DNA of 64,000 nucleotides from Pseudotamlana agarivorans (GTDB lineage Bacteria > Bacteroidota > Bacteroidia > Flavobacteriales > Flavobacteriaceae): positions 1-64,000 of the forward strand of contig NZ_LXEI01000014.1 in NCBI RefSeq assembly GCF_001642835.1, read 5' to 3'. The translations under genes and the position numbers were made by a program. A model generated the notes under the pieces. That model made no database searches. It was given only the letters and a program-made list of their open reading frames with translations, and had not been told where the DNA came from. How positions within the stretch are numbered: position 1 is the first letter of the stretch; every line of letters begins with the position of its first letter. Below are positions 18,406 through 26,152 of this stretch, piece after piece.

Positions 18406-18600
18406 TTACCTCTTATTATGGTTATCGTCGTATTTCTTTCGGAATTTAGATCGAAAAAAAAACATAAATACTGCTAAACCGGCTAAAGCAAAAGAGAGGT
18501 ATGCCCCATTTTGGCTTACAGGCCATTTTGTAATACCGTCGTATATGAATAAAGCAGCAAAAACTAAATAAGCATATTGAAAAATCTTATAATATTTCAT
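18406..18600 (-). CDS. Small membrane protein (64 aa)
   Basis: Two hydrophobic helices (residues ~8-23 and ~34-50) followed by a basic tail FRSKFRKKYDDNHNKR. No named family recognised. It lies between lptC and the CNNM gene in a conserved flavobacterial gene string, 6 nt before the latter, which favours a real gene. Confidence 0.65.
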   Translation of the reverse strand: MKYYKIFQYAYLVFAALFIYDGITKWPVSQNGAYLSFALAGLAVFMFFFRSKFRKKYDDNHNKR

Positions 18601-18669
18601 TATTAGTAGTGAATTGTAATAGAATGTAAAGGTAATTAAATTTGAATAGCTTAAGTTGAATAATAAAAA

Positions 18670-19224
18670 TTACTCTTCTAAGGTAATGATTCCTGTTACT
18701 TCAAGCACTTCAGCATTTGTGAATTTTGTATTGGAATCGAAGCCATGACCATTAATAATATCTTGCTCCGATTTGAATGAAACAGCTTCATTAGTATACA
18801 GCCATTCATTTTTTTGATCGTAATACAATTGATCAGTTTTTAAAACACGATTATCGTGGGTAGTAATTACGACATTACTTTGCATGTCGATTAAGTCGGT
18901 ATCGGTATATACAATAGCATAATCGGCTATCACGACACTTTTTTGATTTTTTTCATCGAAAATATCTAATTCAACACCATCAACAAACTCATGAAAAGGA
19001 AAATCTCGATTAGAATAATCTAAGGCCTTTGTACTAATTAAATTAGCTGTTACTCTTCCTGAATCAGTATATTTTAAATTCAGATTATAATCGACACCGA
19101 TGGGTTCATTTTCAGAAATCCCAATTTTTTGTACTTCCTTGAAATTATCTTGGCATGAAAAAAACATAGCCACAGTAAAAACTGTGACTATGTTTAAAAT
19201 TTTATATGAAATACATGTTTTCAT
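18670..19224 (-). CDS. lptC: LPS export periplasmic protein LptC
   Basis: The start is chosen at 19224, where ATG overlaps the TAA of the upstream TPR gene by one base; a longer reading frame runs back into that gene. The N-terminus is lipoprotein-like: hydrophobic ILNIVTVFTVAMFF then SCQ. The rest has the LptC beta-strand pattern, including DYNLNLKYTDSGRVTANLIS, IADYAIVY, LIDMQSNVVITTHDNRVLKTDQLYYD and EWLYTNEAVSFKSEQDIINGHGFDSN. LptC binds LPS in the periplasm and bridges LptB2FG to LptA. About 185 aa, normal for the Bacteroidota form. Confidence 0.9.
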   Translation of the reverse strand: MKTCISYKILNIVTVFTVAMFFSCQDNFKEVQKIGISENEPIGVDYNLNLKYTDSGRVTANLISTKALDYSNRDFPFHEFVDGVELDIFDEKNQKSVVIADYAIVYTDTDLIDMQSNVVITTHDNRVLKTDQLYYDQKNEWLYTNEAVSFKSEQDIINGHGFDSNTKFTNAEVLEVTGIITLEE

Positions 19225-20603
19225 TAGATACTTGGTACAGTTACCGAAGCACCAATCCAACAACCAATGTTGATTGTTTGACCTGCTCTTCCTGAACTGA
19301 AAATTTCAGATTTTTGTGGTGCTTTAGCTTCGTAACTTGCTGAAGACTTAGATGCCGCACTAGACATTGTAGGATCTACTTTAGAAGCTTTTCTTGCTTC
19401 ACTTGCAGCTAACCAGTAAACAGCTCTTTTATCGAAGTTAGTCTCTCCACAGTTATTTGCACTCGCAGCATACATGGCAGCAATAGCGATGTGAGGTCTT
19501 CCGTTAGAAGGGTTCAAACTAAGAGCTTTTCTATAATAATCTCTTGCTTTAGAATAGCTGTGCTTTGCTTTAAACTTAGTTGCTACTCTGTAGTAAAGTT
19601 TAGATTTCTTAAAGCTATCTTTTTCTAAGCTAATCGCTTGTTCGTAAAACTTAATAGCTTCATTCGTTTTATTTTCTTTATCCTTTAAGATCCCTAAGTA
19701 ATAAGCCGAGTTTGCAGACGGACTTAACTCATGGTAAGCATTTACCAATTTAAAGAATAATGGATCGTCTGTACATTCTTTTTCAGACATTTTTCCTGCA
19801 GCTCTTTGTAACCAAACAGCATTAGATTTGTTAGCTTCAAAGTCTTTTGTATATAAAGGAATAAGGTTTTCACAGTTTGCTCTATCTCCTAATTTTTGAT
19901 CGATACCAGAAGCAATTTGATCGTAAGCTTTTAAGTAACTTTCATAGTACTTTTTATATTTAGCTTCCTTTTTAGTTAAAGCTGTACCAGCTTCTTCCTT
20001 TTCGATTAATTTGTTTAAGTCTTCAGAGTAATTTTGAATTTCTCCTTCAACTTTTTCAGCGATATCATCATATTTATTGAATAAATCGGCTGCAGGTTTT
20101 TTACCAGCATCATACAAATCAACCATTAAAGAGAAATAGGTATATAAACTCTTAGGGTTTGTAAAAGTATCTTTATCTAAGTTATAGGCGTCATCAAAAC
20201 ATTTGTATAACTCCTCATCAGTCTTCTTTAATACATCTCTGTTATCGTAAAGTAACTGACAAGATTTAGCTGCATACTCTCCCTTAGGTGTTTTAGAAGG
20301 ATAGTGTAATGCACGCTCATCCCATAATTTTACAAGATCATTAATGTAAGCTATTTTATCTGCTCCAGTTGCGTTATCAATTTTATGGTTTAAAATTTTC
20401 TCCCCATCTGAATAAATAGCATTACTGTACTTTGGACATTTGTTTCTAACGGCCATCCAAGGCTCGTAAGCCGCGTCGTAATTTTTCGCTTTAGCATACT
20501 CATGAAATATTGAAAGTTTTGAGATGCACTCTTCATCTTGCTGTGCAAAACCAAAATTTAATCCAATAAATAAAAGTGTTAAAAATGTGATTTTTGTCTT
20601 CAT
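19224..20603 (-). CDS. Secreted TPR-repeat protein (459 aa)
   Basis: Signal peptide at residues 1-20 (MKTKITFLTLLFIGLNFGFA). TPR units are clear in the second half: SANSAYYLGILKDKENKTNE, AIKFYEQAISLEKDSFKKSK, LYYRVATKFKAKHSYSKARD and YYRKALSLNPSNGRPHIAIA. It probably sits in the periplasm or at the outer membrane as a scaffold. It lies 15 nt after the outer-membrane protein gene and overlaps lptC by one base, so all belong to one operon that starts with coaX. This order is common in Flavobacteriaceae. The partner is unknown. Confidence 0.8.
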   Translation of the reverse strand: MKTKITFLTLLFIGLNFGFAQQDEECISKLSIFHEYAKAKNYDAAYEPWMAVRNKCPKYSNAIYSDGEKILNHKIDNATGADKIAYINDLVKLWDERALHYPSKTPKGEYAAKSCQLLYDNRDVLKKTDEELYKCFDDAYNLDKDTFTNPKSLYTYFSLMVDLYDAGKKPAADLFNKYDDIAEKVEGEIQNYSEDLNKLIEKEEAGTALTKKEAKYKKYYESYLKAYDQIASGIDQKLGDRANCENLIPLYTKDFEANKSNAVWLQRAAGKMSEKECTDDPLFFKLVNAYHELSPSANSAYYLGILKDKENKTNEAIKFYEQAISLEKDSFKKSKLYYRVATKFKAKHSYSKARDYYRKALSLNPSNGRPHIAIAAMYAASANNCGETNFDKRAVYWLAASEARKASKVDPTMSSAASKSSASYEAKAPQKSEIFSSGRAGQTINIGCWIGASVTVPSI

Positions 20604-20618
20604 AATTATTTTAATCTG

Positions 20619-21929
20619 TTAATCGTACTTTCTCTTTTGAAACCATCTATCGTTCAAAGATAGACTTATTTGAAAATTTATATAATTCTCTTGTATCAAA
20701 TTGCTTTTTGTTGTTCCGCGTTTACCAAATTCAAGTCCTAGGTTTGCATTTGAAAAAAGTCTAGAATCTCCAACTGGTAATCCTGTTCCAAAAGATATGC
20801 CAAACTCTTTAATGGTCTCACCATTAATATTTAACCCTGTGTTTTCCAATCTTAAACCTCCCCTATAAACAATACGTTTAAAGTAGTTTGAGAATGAATT
20901 ATACTGTGGGATAAAAAAACCTCCTAAAGAAAATCTGGAACCGTTTTCGTATACAGCTCCTGTGGTAGTATACAAAGGGTTTGAGAATTCACTCGTATTT
21001 TGAGCCATATATTCGGCTCCTAAAAACCAGCTTCTTGGCTGGCCAATCCCTACCCCAAAAGTAATTTTTGAAGGCAAAGTTAAATCGGTTTCTCTTAAAC
21101 CTTTAGCCTCTAAATTGTCTTCAACCGTATTAAATATGGACTCTACCCCTGTACTTGAATTGATAATTATAGATGAGTAGCTACGTTCATTCACAGAATG
21201 TAAATTACTTTGAGCCGTATATGTTAATCCTGATACGATCTCTAATCTTTCGGTAATCTTTCTTTTGTAAGACACCCCAAGATTAAAATTAACGCCACTT
21301 AAATCCGATCGGTTATCTTCACGAGTTTGGAATTGTGTAGGTACATCGCCATCATATTGAAAAGCGATAATACTATTTTGAATATTCCCAAAATTATATT
21401 GTACATCAAAACCAACTGAAAGTCCGCTCATCACTTGGTAACCTACACCGACAAACACCTTGTTAATACCACCTTCACCTCTAAATCGATTTCCAATGTT
21501 ACCATTATCATTTAAATTATCTAGTTTATATCCTACCGAGCTATACGGCATGATACCCACACCAAACCCGAACTTCCCTACTGGGAATGACATGGCTAAA
21601 TAATTAAAAGTTGTAGATGATGTTTTTCCTGTATCAGTTTCACTCTTTAAGGTTGTACTTTGGTAAGACCCTCCAACCGTATACTTAACTGGCCTACTTT
21701 GTCCGCCCCAAGAAGCAAGATTCTCCCCTGCAAAAGAGGCTGGGTTTCGTAAGTTAACGTGAATACTATCGTTATAGATACTCAAACCACCCATACTCCT
21801 ATTTTCTACTGTACCTTTAAAATTGAGATTACCAATCCCATAATATGAATACGGAGAAACTGTTGATTGCTGGCTATGACCTTTAATTGCAAAAATTACA
21901 ATAAAAACTAATACAAGTTTTTTTATCAT
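20619..21929 (-). CDS. Outer-membrane beta-barrel protein (436 aa)
   Basis: Signal peptide MIKKLVLVFIVIFAIKGHSQ, then alternating beta strands with FadL/OmpP1-like character: SPYSYYGIGNLNFKGTVENR, SMGGLSIYNDSIHVNLRNPAS, and many GxxY/aromatic strands such as FGFGVGIMPYSSVGYKL. The C-terminus, YINFQISLSLNDRWF, resembles a barrel-closing strand. It is likely an outer-membrane transporter or assembly protein. The start overlaps the stop of coaX by four bases (ATGA). The family occurs next to coaX in many flavobacteria, but its substrate is unknown to me. Confidence 0.8.
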   Translation of the reverse strand: MIKKLVLVFIVIFAIKGHSQQSTVSPYSYYGIGNLNFKGTVENRSMGGLSIYNDSIHVNLRNPASFAGENLASWGGQSRPVKYTVGGSYQSTTLKSETDTGKTSSTTFNYLAMSFPVGKFGFGVGIMPYSSVGYKLDNLNDNGNIGNRFRGEGGINKVFVGVGYQVMSGLSVGFDVQYNFGNIQNSIIAFQYDGDVPTQFQTREDNRSDLSGVNFNLGVSYKRKITERLEIVSGLTYTAQSNLHSVNERSYSSIIINSSTGVESIFNTVEDNLEAKGLRETDLTLPSKITFGVGIGQPRSWFLGAEYMAQNTSEFSNPLYTTTGAVYENGSRFSLGGFFIPQYNSFSNYFKRIVYRGGLRLENTGLNINGETIKEFGISFGTGLPVGDSRLFSNANLGLEFGKRGTTKSNLIQENYINFQISLSLNDRWFQKRKYD

Positions 21930-22657
21930 TCGTTTGAGTTAAGTTGTAAAATATAGTTCAATCCTTCCAAAAGAAAATTTGAATGGGCAAATATGCTACT
22001 TTTTAATTGTTTAGACAAGAATTTCGTGTCGCCTCCTGTTAAAATAACTGTTAAATCTGAATATTTATTTTTATAATTTGCTATAACACCTTCAATTTCA
22101 TTAAGCACACCATATACCACACCCGAATGAATTGAAGCTGCTGTAGAGTTACCAATAAAATCTTCTGGAACCGTTAATTCTAACAACGGTAATTTTGCAG
22201 TTAAATTATTTAAAGCTTTGTAGCGCATGTTTAATCCTGGGGAAATAGCTCCACCCAAATACCTGTTTTTGGCTGTTATAAAATCGTAAGTAATACAAGT
22301 TCCAGCATCTATAATAAGCACATTTTTATGCAGAAAGTGTTTTACGGCGGCACAAACTAAAGCGATACGATCTACCCCTAAGGTATTAGGAGTCCCATAA
22401 TCATTAATGAATGGAAGTTTTAATTGCGCGTCTAGAATTAATAAGTTGAATGTTTTTTTTAAGGTATCTATTTGGTCGGAATTTAAATGACCTACGGAAG
22501 AAACCACCGCTTTATTAAGCTGGGGCATATCTGCTTTTAAGGTACGAACAGCATTTAAAAGATTTTCTAACGCTACAATTCTTTTTTCCTGAAGCTCATC
22601 GGCATCAAATACCGCCAGTTTCACGAAAGAATTCCCAACATCAATAACTAAATTCAT
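21926..22657 (-). CDS. coaX: Type III pantothenate kinase
   Basis: Phosphorylates pantothenate in the first step of coenzyme A synthesis. ASKHA-fold motifs are visible: phosphate 1 MNLVIDVGNSFVKLAVFD (residues 1-18), GVDRIALVCAA (~99-110), phosphate 2 LIIDAGTCITYDF (~114-126) and LGGAISPGLNMRYKAL, then VILTGGDTKFL. The length of 243 aa matches the family. It is the first gene of the coaX/OMP/TPR/lptC operon. Confidence 0.95.
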   Translation of the reverse strand: MNLVIDVGNSFVKLAVFDADELQEKRIVALENLLNAVRTLKADMPQLNKAVVSSVGHLNSDQIDTLKKTFNLLILDAQLKLPFINDYGTPNTLGVDRIALVCAAVKHFLHKNVLIIDAGTCITYDFITAKNRYLGGAISPGLNMRYKALNNLTAKLPLLELTVPEDFIGNSTAASIHSGVVYGVLNEIEGVIANYKNKYSDLTVILTGGDTKFLSKQLKSSIFAHSNFLLEGLNYILQLNSNE

Positions 22658-22791
22658 CTGTAAATCAAAAAAGGGTAAATTTACAAAAGAAGAAACAATA
22701 ACAAAGGCATACCGTATTTAATTAACATTAAATTAGTTAGCTTTTGAATCAAAAAAAATTTAAAAATAATTGATTTTTTTAGCTTTTAGAT

Positions 22792-22822
22792 TTGGCAGAA
22801 TCTAAAATAGGATATATATTTG
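22792..22822 (+). promoter_or_regulatory. Promoter of tRNA-Phe (Bacteroidota -33/-7)
   Basis: TTG (22792-22794) and TATATTTG (22815-22822, TAnnTTTG) are separated by 20 bp. Transcription would begin about 8 nt before the tRNA. This is a good fit to the flavobacterial promoter consensus. Confidence 0.75.
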
Positions 22823-22837
22823 CAACCGCTTTAGCGA

Positions 22838-22910
22838 GGTACCTTAGCTCAGTTGGTAGAGCAAAGGACTGAAAATCCTTGTGTCCCTGGTTCGATTCCT
22901 GGAGGTACCA
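22838..22910 (+). tRNA. tRNA-Phe (anticodon GAA)
   Basis: Complete cloverleaf: acceptor GGTACCT/AGGTACC, D arm with TAGCTCAGTTGGTAGAG, anticodon stem AAGGA/TCCTT with loop CTGAAAA (anticodon GAA), T arm with GGTTCGATTCC. Discriminator A at 22910; CCA not encoded. Its 3' end is the attachment site of the adjacent 20-kb element, which preserves the gene intact. Confidence 0.97.
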
Positions 22911-22917
22911 CACAAGT
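22899..22917 (+). repeat. attL: 19-bp direct repeat in the tRNA-Phe 3' end
   Basis: CTGGAGGTACCACACAAGT spans the 3' acceptor end of tRNA-Phe and 7 nt beyond. It is identical to 42940-42958; the next base differs (T here, A there). Confidence 0.93.
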
Positions 22918-22918
22918 T

Positions 22919-22960
22919 AACCCCTAATTACTTTATAGACAAGTTTTTAGGGGTTTTTTA
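22919..22960 (+). terminator. Element-borne terminator behind tRNA-Phe
   Basis: AACCCCTAA (22919-22927) pairs perfectly with TTAGGGGTT (22947-22955), followed by TTTT. It sits 1 bp inside the element and replaces the original terminator, which insertion displaced to 42962. Confidence 0.75.
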
Positions 22961-22970
22961 ATTCTTTCAA

Positions 22971-22992
22971 GGGACAACATTCGGGACAACAT
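22971..22992 (+). repeat. Putative integrase arm sites, left end
   Basis: GGGACAACAT at 22971-22980 and again at 22983-22992, a 12-bp period. The same tandem pair occurs near the right end at 42805-42826. The rest of 22993-23250 contains no gene I support. Confidence 0.6.
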
Positions 22993-23250
22993 CTAATGAT
23001 TTACCTAAAAATTAACCTACCTAAACCTATCCAGATTTAACACATTACCATTTCCTATAGCACCCCAATCCTATTCTCTTATCAAAAAACATTTTCTTAA
23101 AAATCTCAAAAAAATTTAATGTTTTACAATGAAAAGCAACGATTTAAAAAGTCTATTTTTTGATAGGGGGACGGTTCAGAAAATTGAACATGGGGGCGGC
23201 TTACATAATGGGTACCTTCTCCAGACCTTAGACGTGGTTCAAAAAAAATT

Positions 23251-23493
23251 TTATATTATTTTTTTTTTCAAGTCTATAATTTCAGAAAGGCTCACATTAA
23301 GAGCCTTAGCAATTTTTATTATTGTAATGATATTTGGAATATGCTCTCCTCTTTCAATCCTGCCTATTTGGTTTTTAACTACGTTAGCATCTACCTGTAA
23401 TTGAAATTGACTTAAATGTCTTTCAAGCCGAAGTTGAGGAATATTATCGCCTATTTGCTTGATTATTTTCTTTTCAGACAATTGCATGTCCAA
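23251..23493 (-). CDS. XRE-family helix-turn-helix regulator (80 aa)
   Basis: A compact lambda-repressor-like HTH: IGDNIPQLRLERHLSQFQLQ, then VVKNQIGRIERGEHIPNIIT and IIKIAKALNVSLSEIIDL. It has only the DNA-binding domain, without an effector or peptidase domain, and is probably a transcriptional regulator within the element. It is the only minus-strand gene at the left end and stands about 330 bp inside attL. Its targets may include its own promoter in 23494-23640, where I see no clear operator. Confidence 0.85.
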   Translation of the reverse strand: MDMQLSEKKIIKQIGDNIPQLRLERHLSQFQLQVDANVVKNQIGRIERGEHIPNIITIIKIAKALNVSLSEIIDLKKKII

Positions 23494-23644
23494 AAGTGAC
23501 TCTATCTACAAAAATTATCAACCCTACATTTGTGGTATTTACTAATAATTCTTATCTCTGCATTAAATATTGGTAGTTAATCAGACAAGGGAAACCGTAA
23601 ATCAATTCTACCGATTTATGTTATAATTGAATGCCTTAACTAAA

Positions 23645-23923
23645 CCTTTTAATATGTTTTTTTAAAAAGAAAAAAGCCTCACTCAAAACATATATAATAA
23701 ATGATTTGAATTCTGGTCTTAGAAAGATGATTAGAGATAGATTGATTGATATTAATAGTCCGTTGTCTGGGATGCATATTGTAAATTATATTAACCATAT
23801 GAAAAAAACTATGCAGAAACAAGACCACTACTTCAAATAAAATATTCCTTAGATTGTATTGAGGTTTCCAAAAGAGTATTAGAAGTAGTAAACGAATTTA
23901 AAAATGAATGGATTGAACCTTAG
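23645..23923 (+). pseudogene. Decayed small gene with a frameshift at an A7 run
   Basis: Two open segments in different frames read like one protein. KKASLKTYIINDLNSGLRKM ... IVNYINHMKK is followed, after a shift at the run of seven A (23802-23808), by NYAETRPLLQIKYSLDCIEV ... NEFKNEWIEP and a stop at 23921-23923. The start codon is missing, since TAA precedes with no ATG. Family unknown. Slippage at the A run or simple decay are both possible. The remainder of 23494-23926 shows nothing else. Confidence 0.45.
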
Positions 23924-23926
23924 ATT

Positions 23927-24219
23927 ATGCGCTACATTATCATACCAATCACCATATTTCTAGTATTCCTGTTTTTCAGAGACAAGCAGAACGAAGTAAG
24001 TCGAATCCAAAGTCAAGGAGGTTTTAATCTTAAATACGGAGTCTTAATCCATCATTATTTAAGTATACCAAGAATGCAAGTAGAAAGAAGAAGAAGTAAA
24101 AGCTCGATTACAATGTCAGTAAAAGATTCAACAGCCATAATCTGATTTCGGCAGCAAATCATCTTGATGATAACTATGTATCAGGATTCAATAGAATTGC
24201 GTCAATTATAAATAATTAA
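23927..24219 (+). pseudogene. Probable broken gene for a small membrane-anchored protein
   Basis: Starting at ATG 23927, 4 nt after the previous fragment, the frame encodes an N-terminal hydrophobic helix (MRYIIIPITIFLVFLFF) and continues to a stop at 24145. The last ~15 residues look unlike protein. The +1 frame from about 24095 to 24219 gives a better continuation (YNVSKRFNSHNLISAANHLD ... FNRIASIINN). A frameshift near 24080-24100 would join them. Function unknown. It could instead be an intact 72-aa protein. Confidence 0.4.
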
Positions 24220-24232
24220 TAATAAGAAACAA

Positions 24233-24790
24233 ATGAGAAAAGTACTTACCTATAAATTAATATTGTTGTTTATATTTAGCCTGTCTTTTAATTTGCATTC
24301 TCAGACTAACAGCAATTATTTAGAAGTAAAAAATGGTTTCAAAATTTTCACTTTTGGAGATTTGTATACTACATACAGCAATAATTTAGTTAAGAGTAAA
24401 ATATCATCAAGTTTAGACCCTTTTTATAGGACTACCTACTATTCATATACAGCATCTGTGCCCAATGAATTATTTGGTGTTAAATGGCATGATATCATAT
24501 TAGGATTCACAAGAGGAAAACTGACAAATATCCGTGTTCAATGGAATTATAATAGCAGACATTTTGATGCGATAAAAAAAGACTTGGAAAGCATATTTGG
24601 CAGTTCAAAAGTGTCTGATAGTGGATATTTGACCTCCTGTTTATGGAGGAGTAAAAATATTATCATGAAATTTACTGGAAAAAGTTCCACATACCCGAAG
24701 GATTATGGAGATTTCAAACACTTCACTCTTACAATTGACAACATTGGGTTGAAAAACTATATCCTGAATAATAAAAAAAAAGATTTCTAG
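24233..24790 (+). CDS. Secreted protein of unknown function (185 aa)
   Basis: Signal peptide MRKVLTYKLILLFIFSLSFN-LHSQ, cleaved after about residue 24. The mature part is a mixed alpha/beta domain with a strand-rich centre (FGVKWHDIILGFTRGKLTNI, RVQWNYNSRHFDAIKKDLES) and the helix/strand pattern of a small ligand-binding or PepSY-like fold. I do not recognise the family. It is the first of four plus-strand genes (to 25868) that appear co-transcribed, all absent of catalytic motifs. Confidence 0.65.
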   Translation: MRKVLTYKLILLFIFSLSFNLHSQTNSNYLEVKNGFKIFTFGDLYTTYSNNLVKSKISSSLDPFYRTTYYSYTASVPNELFGVKWHDIILGFTRGKLTNIRVQWNYNSRHFDAIKKDLESIFGSSKVSDSGYLTSCLWRSKNIIMKFTGKSSTYPKDYGDFKHFTLTIDNIGLKNYILNNKKKDF

Positions 24791-24813
24791 TTTAATTTAA
24801 AAACATCTTAATT

Positions 24814-25239
24814 ATGGAGAGTGAGCTAATCAAATTAAAAATAAAGCTCAAGTCAGACACAAATTATATCAAAGAAACCTTCATAAAAGCTTGTCAAATC
24901 CTTGATGCGTCTATATTTGAACCACTTATTGATGAAGACCAGTATTTTGAGGAATTAGACAAATACCGCTTCCTCCATTCCATGAAGGAGCAGTTTGATT
25001 ACCTAAAGGGAAATGGTGTAAAGAAAGCACATATGGCTATAGGAACCTGTAAAATGTGCTTCACTGGAGAGAAGGTCTACGAGTTTTATAAGGAACCTAA
25101 AAAAGGGAAACCTGCCTTTGCCTATAACATCCAGGAGCAAGATGGAAATATAAAGAACATATTTAGATGCAACTTCAGTGATGGATATCAGAGAGATGCA
25201 AGAACCAACAGAAATCCAGATATCACATACTTATTTTAG
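24814..25239 (+). CDS. Unknown soluble protein with a CxxC (141 aa)
   Basis: Mostly helical N-terminal half (ESELIKLKIKLKSDTNYIKE) followed by a strand-rich half holding GTCKMCFTGEKVYEFYKEP and AFAYNIQEQDGNIKNIFRCN. The pattern is reminiscent of NTF2-like small domains, but this is only a visual impression. No signal peptide. It lies 23 nt after the secreted 185-aa gene and 45 nt before a membrane protein gene, so it likely shares their operon. Confidence 0.55.
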   Translation: MESELIKLKIKLKSDTNYIKETFIKACQILDASIFEPLIDEDQYFEELDKYRFLHSMKEQFDYLKGNGVKKAHMAIGTCKMCFTGEKVYEFYKEPKKGKPAFAYNIQEQDGNIKNIFRCNFSDGYQRDARTNRNPDITYLF

Positions 25240-25284
25240 AACATAAACTCTCCGTTAATCCATTAACTAAAATTTAATGATGAT

Positions 25285-25686
25285 ATGAACAGGGCTTTTC
25301 TATACTTATTCTTATTGCTGGCACCAATTATAATATTGGTGATGGTTAATGAATCTGTTAGACCTACTCTAAAAGAAACACCATTTCAAATTAAAGGTGT
25401 GAAAGCTATGAATCCTTATGCGGCTAAATTGGACAGATGCACATGGCACTGCTACAGAGAAACAACCAGTCATTGTAAAAAATATCACACTACATTTGCT
25501 AGACCATATTTCAAACACATAGACCCACTATATTTTACAATTATTAAATCCATGCATTCTGGGGGAAACTATCAGCTAATGAATGTTGTATTCTTAGTGA
25601 TTTTTATACCGTTGTTAACATTCTATCTATTGGTGAAGTCCATAGAAATGGGCTATTGTATTAAAGCTTTAAAAAAGAACCCATGA
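25285..25686 (+). CDS. Two-helix membrane protein with Cys/His-rich loop (133 aa)
   Basis: TM helix 1 at residues ~5-21 (FLYLFLLLAPIIILVMV) and TM helix 2 at ~98-117 (VVFLVIFIPLLTFYLLV). The ~70-residue loop between them carries KLDRCTWHCYRETTSHCKKYH, a CxxxC...C...H arrangement that could bind a metal or form disulfides. I have an impression of similar pairs in other flavobacteria but no name. It overlaps the next small membrane gene by four bases (ATGA), so the two products probably work together. Confidence 0.6.
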   Translation: MNRAFLYLFLLLAPIIILVMVNESVRPTLKETPFQIKGVKAMNPYAAKLDRCTWHCYRETTSHCKKYHTTFARPYFKHIDPLYFTIIKSMHSGGNYQLMNVVFLVIFIPLLTFYLLVKSIEMGYCIKALKKNP

Positions 25687-25868
25687 TAGATATAATAAAT
25701 AAAACCTTTGTCTACTGTACCGACTTTGTAATCAATCTAACAAGCCCATTAGGCATATCATATTATGAAGCAAACACTCTTATTTTTTGCATACTATATC
25801 CAGTAGCCCTGTCATTATGTCTGGTGCTATTTTTAAGAAACTGGTATATTCTCCGAAAACTAAATTAG
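25683..25868 (+). CDS. Small membrane protein paired with the preceding one (61 aa)
   Basis: N-terminal amphipathic segment (MIDIINKTFVYCTDFVINLT) and one strong TM helix (~31-50, LIFCILYPVALSLCLVLFL), ending in a basic tail. It is translationally coupled to the 133-aa membrane protein by a four-base ATGA overlap. Function unknown. Confidence 0.6.
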   Translation: MIDIINKTFVYCTDFVINLTSPLGISYYEANTLIFCILYPVALSLCLVLFLRNWYILRKLN

Positions 25869-26152
25869 TCACAAAATGTAATACATGTATACTATAGGGC
25901 AGTTTTTTTTTGTGAAATTTGGTTAAAAAAGAAAGGTTTGAGGTACGGTTGTCTTCCAAGGAGATAAGCAAGGTTGTTAAAGTCCTCGAATTTTTTACCT
26001 TTCATGGTCGTTGTAAATTAACTCTATTAGTTTTAAAATAAATCAACAAAACGGTACATTTCTTACAAAAAATACTTACATTTAAAATCTCCCCGCACAA
26101 AGACAATAATTAAGAGCAATAAATTATTTGTTAACCCTTATTTTTTTTCGAT

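Noticed and set aside
19225-19263. Longer start for lptC overlapping the TPR gene
   Set aside because: The first 13 residues are unlike a signal peptide, and the TAATG junction at 19224 gives a normal lipoprotein start.
23129-23404. Plus-strand 91-aa reading frame at the left end of the tRNA-Phe element
   Set aside because: It is antisense to the XRE regulator for much of its length, has low-complexity Phe/Ile runs, and lacks any protein-like pattern.
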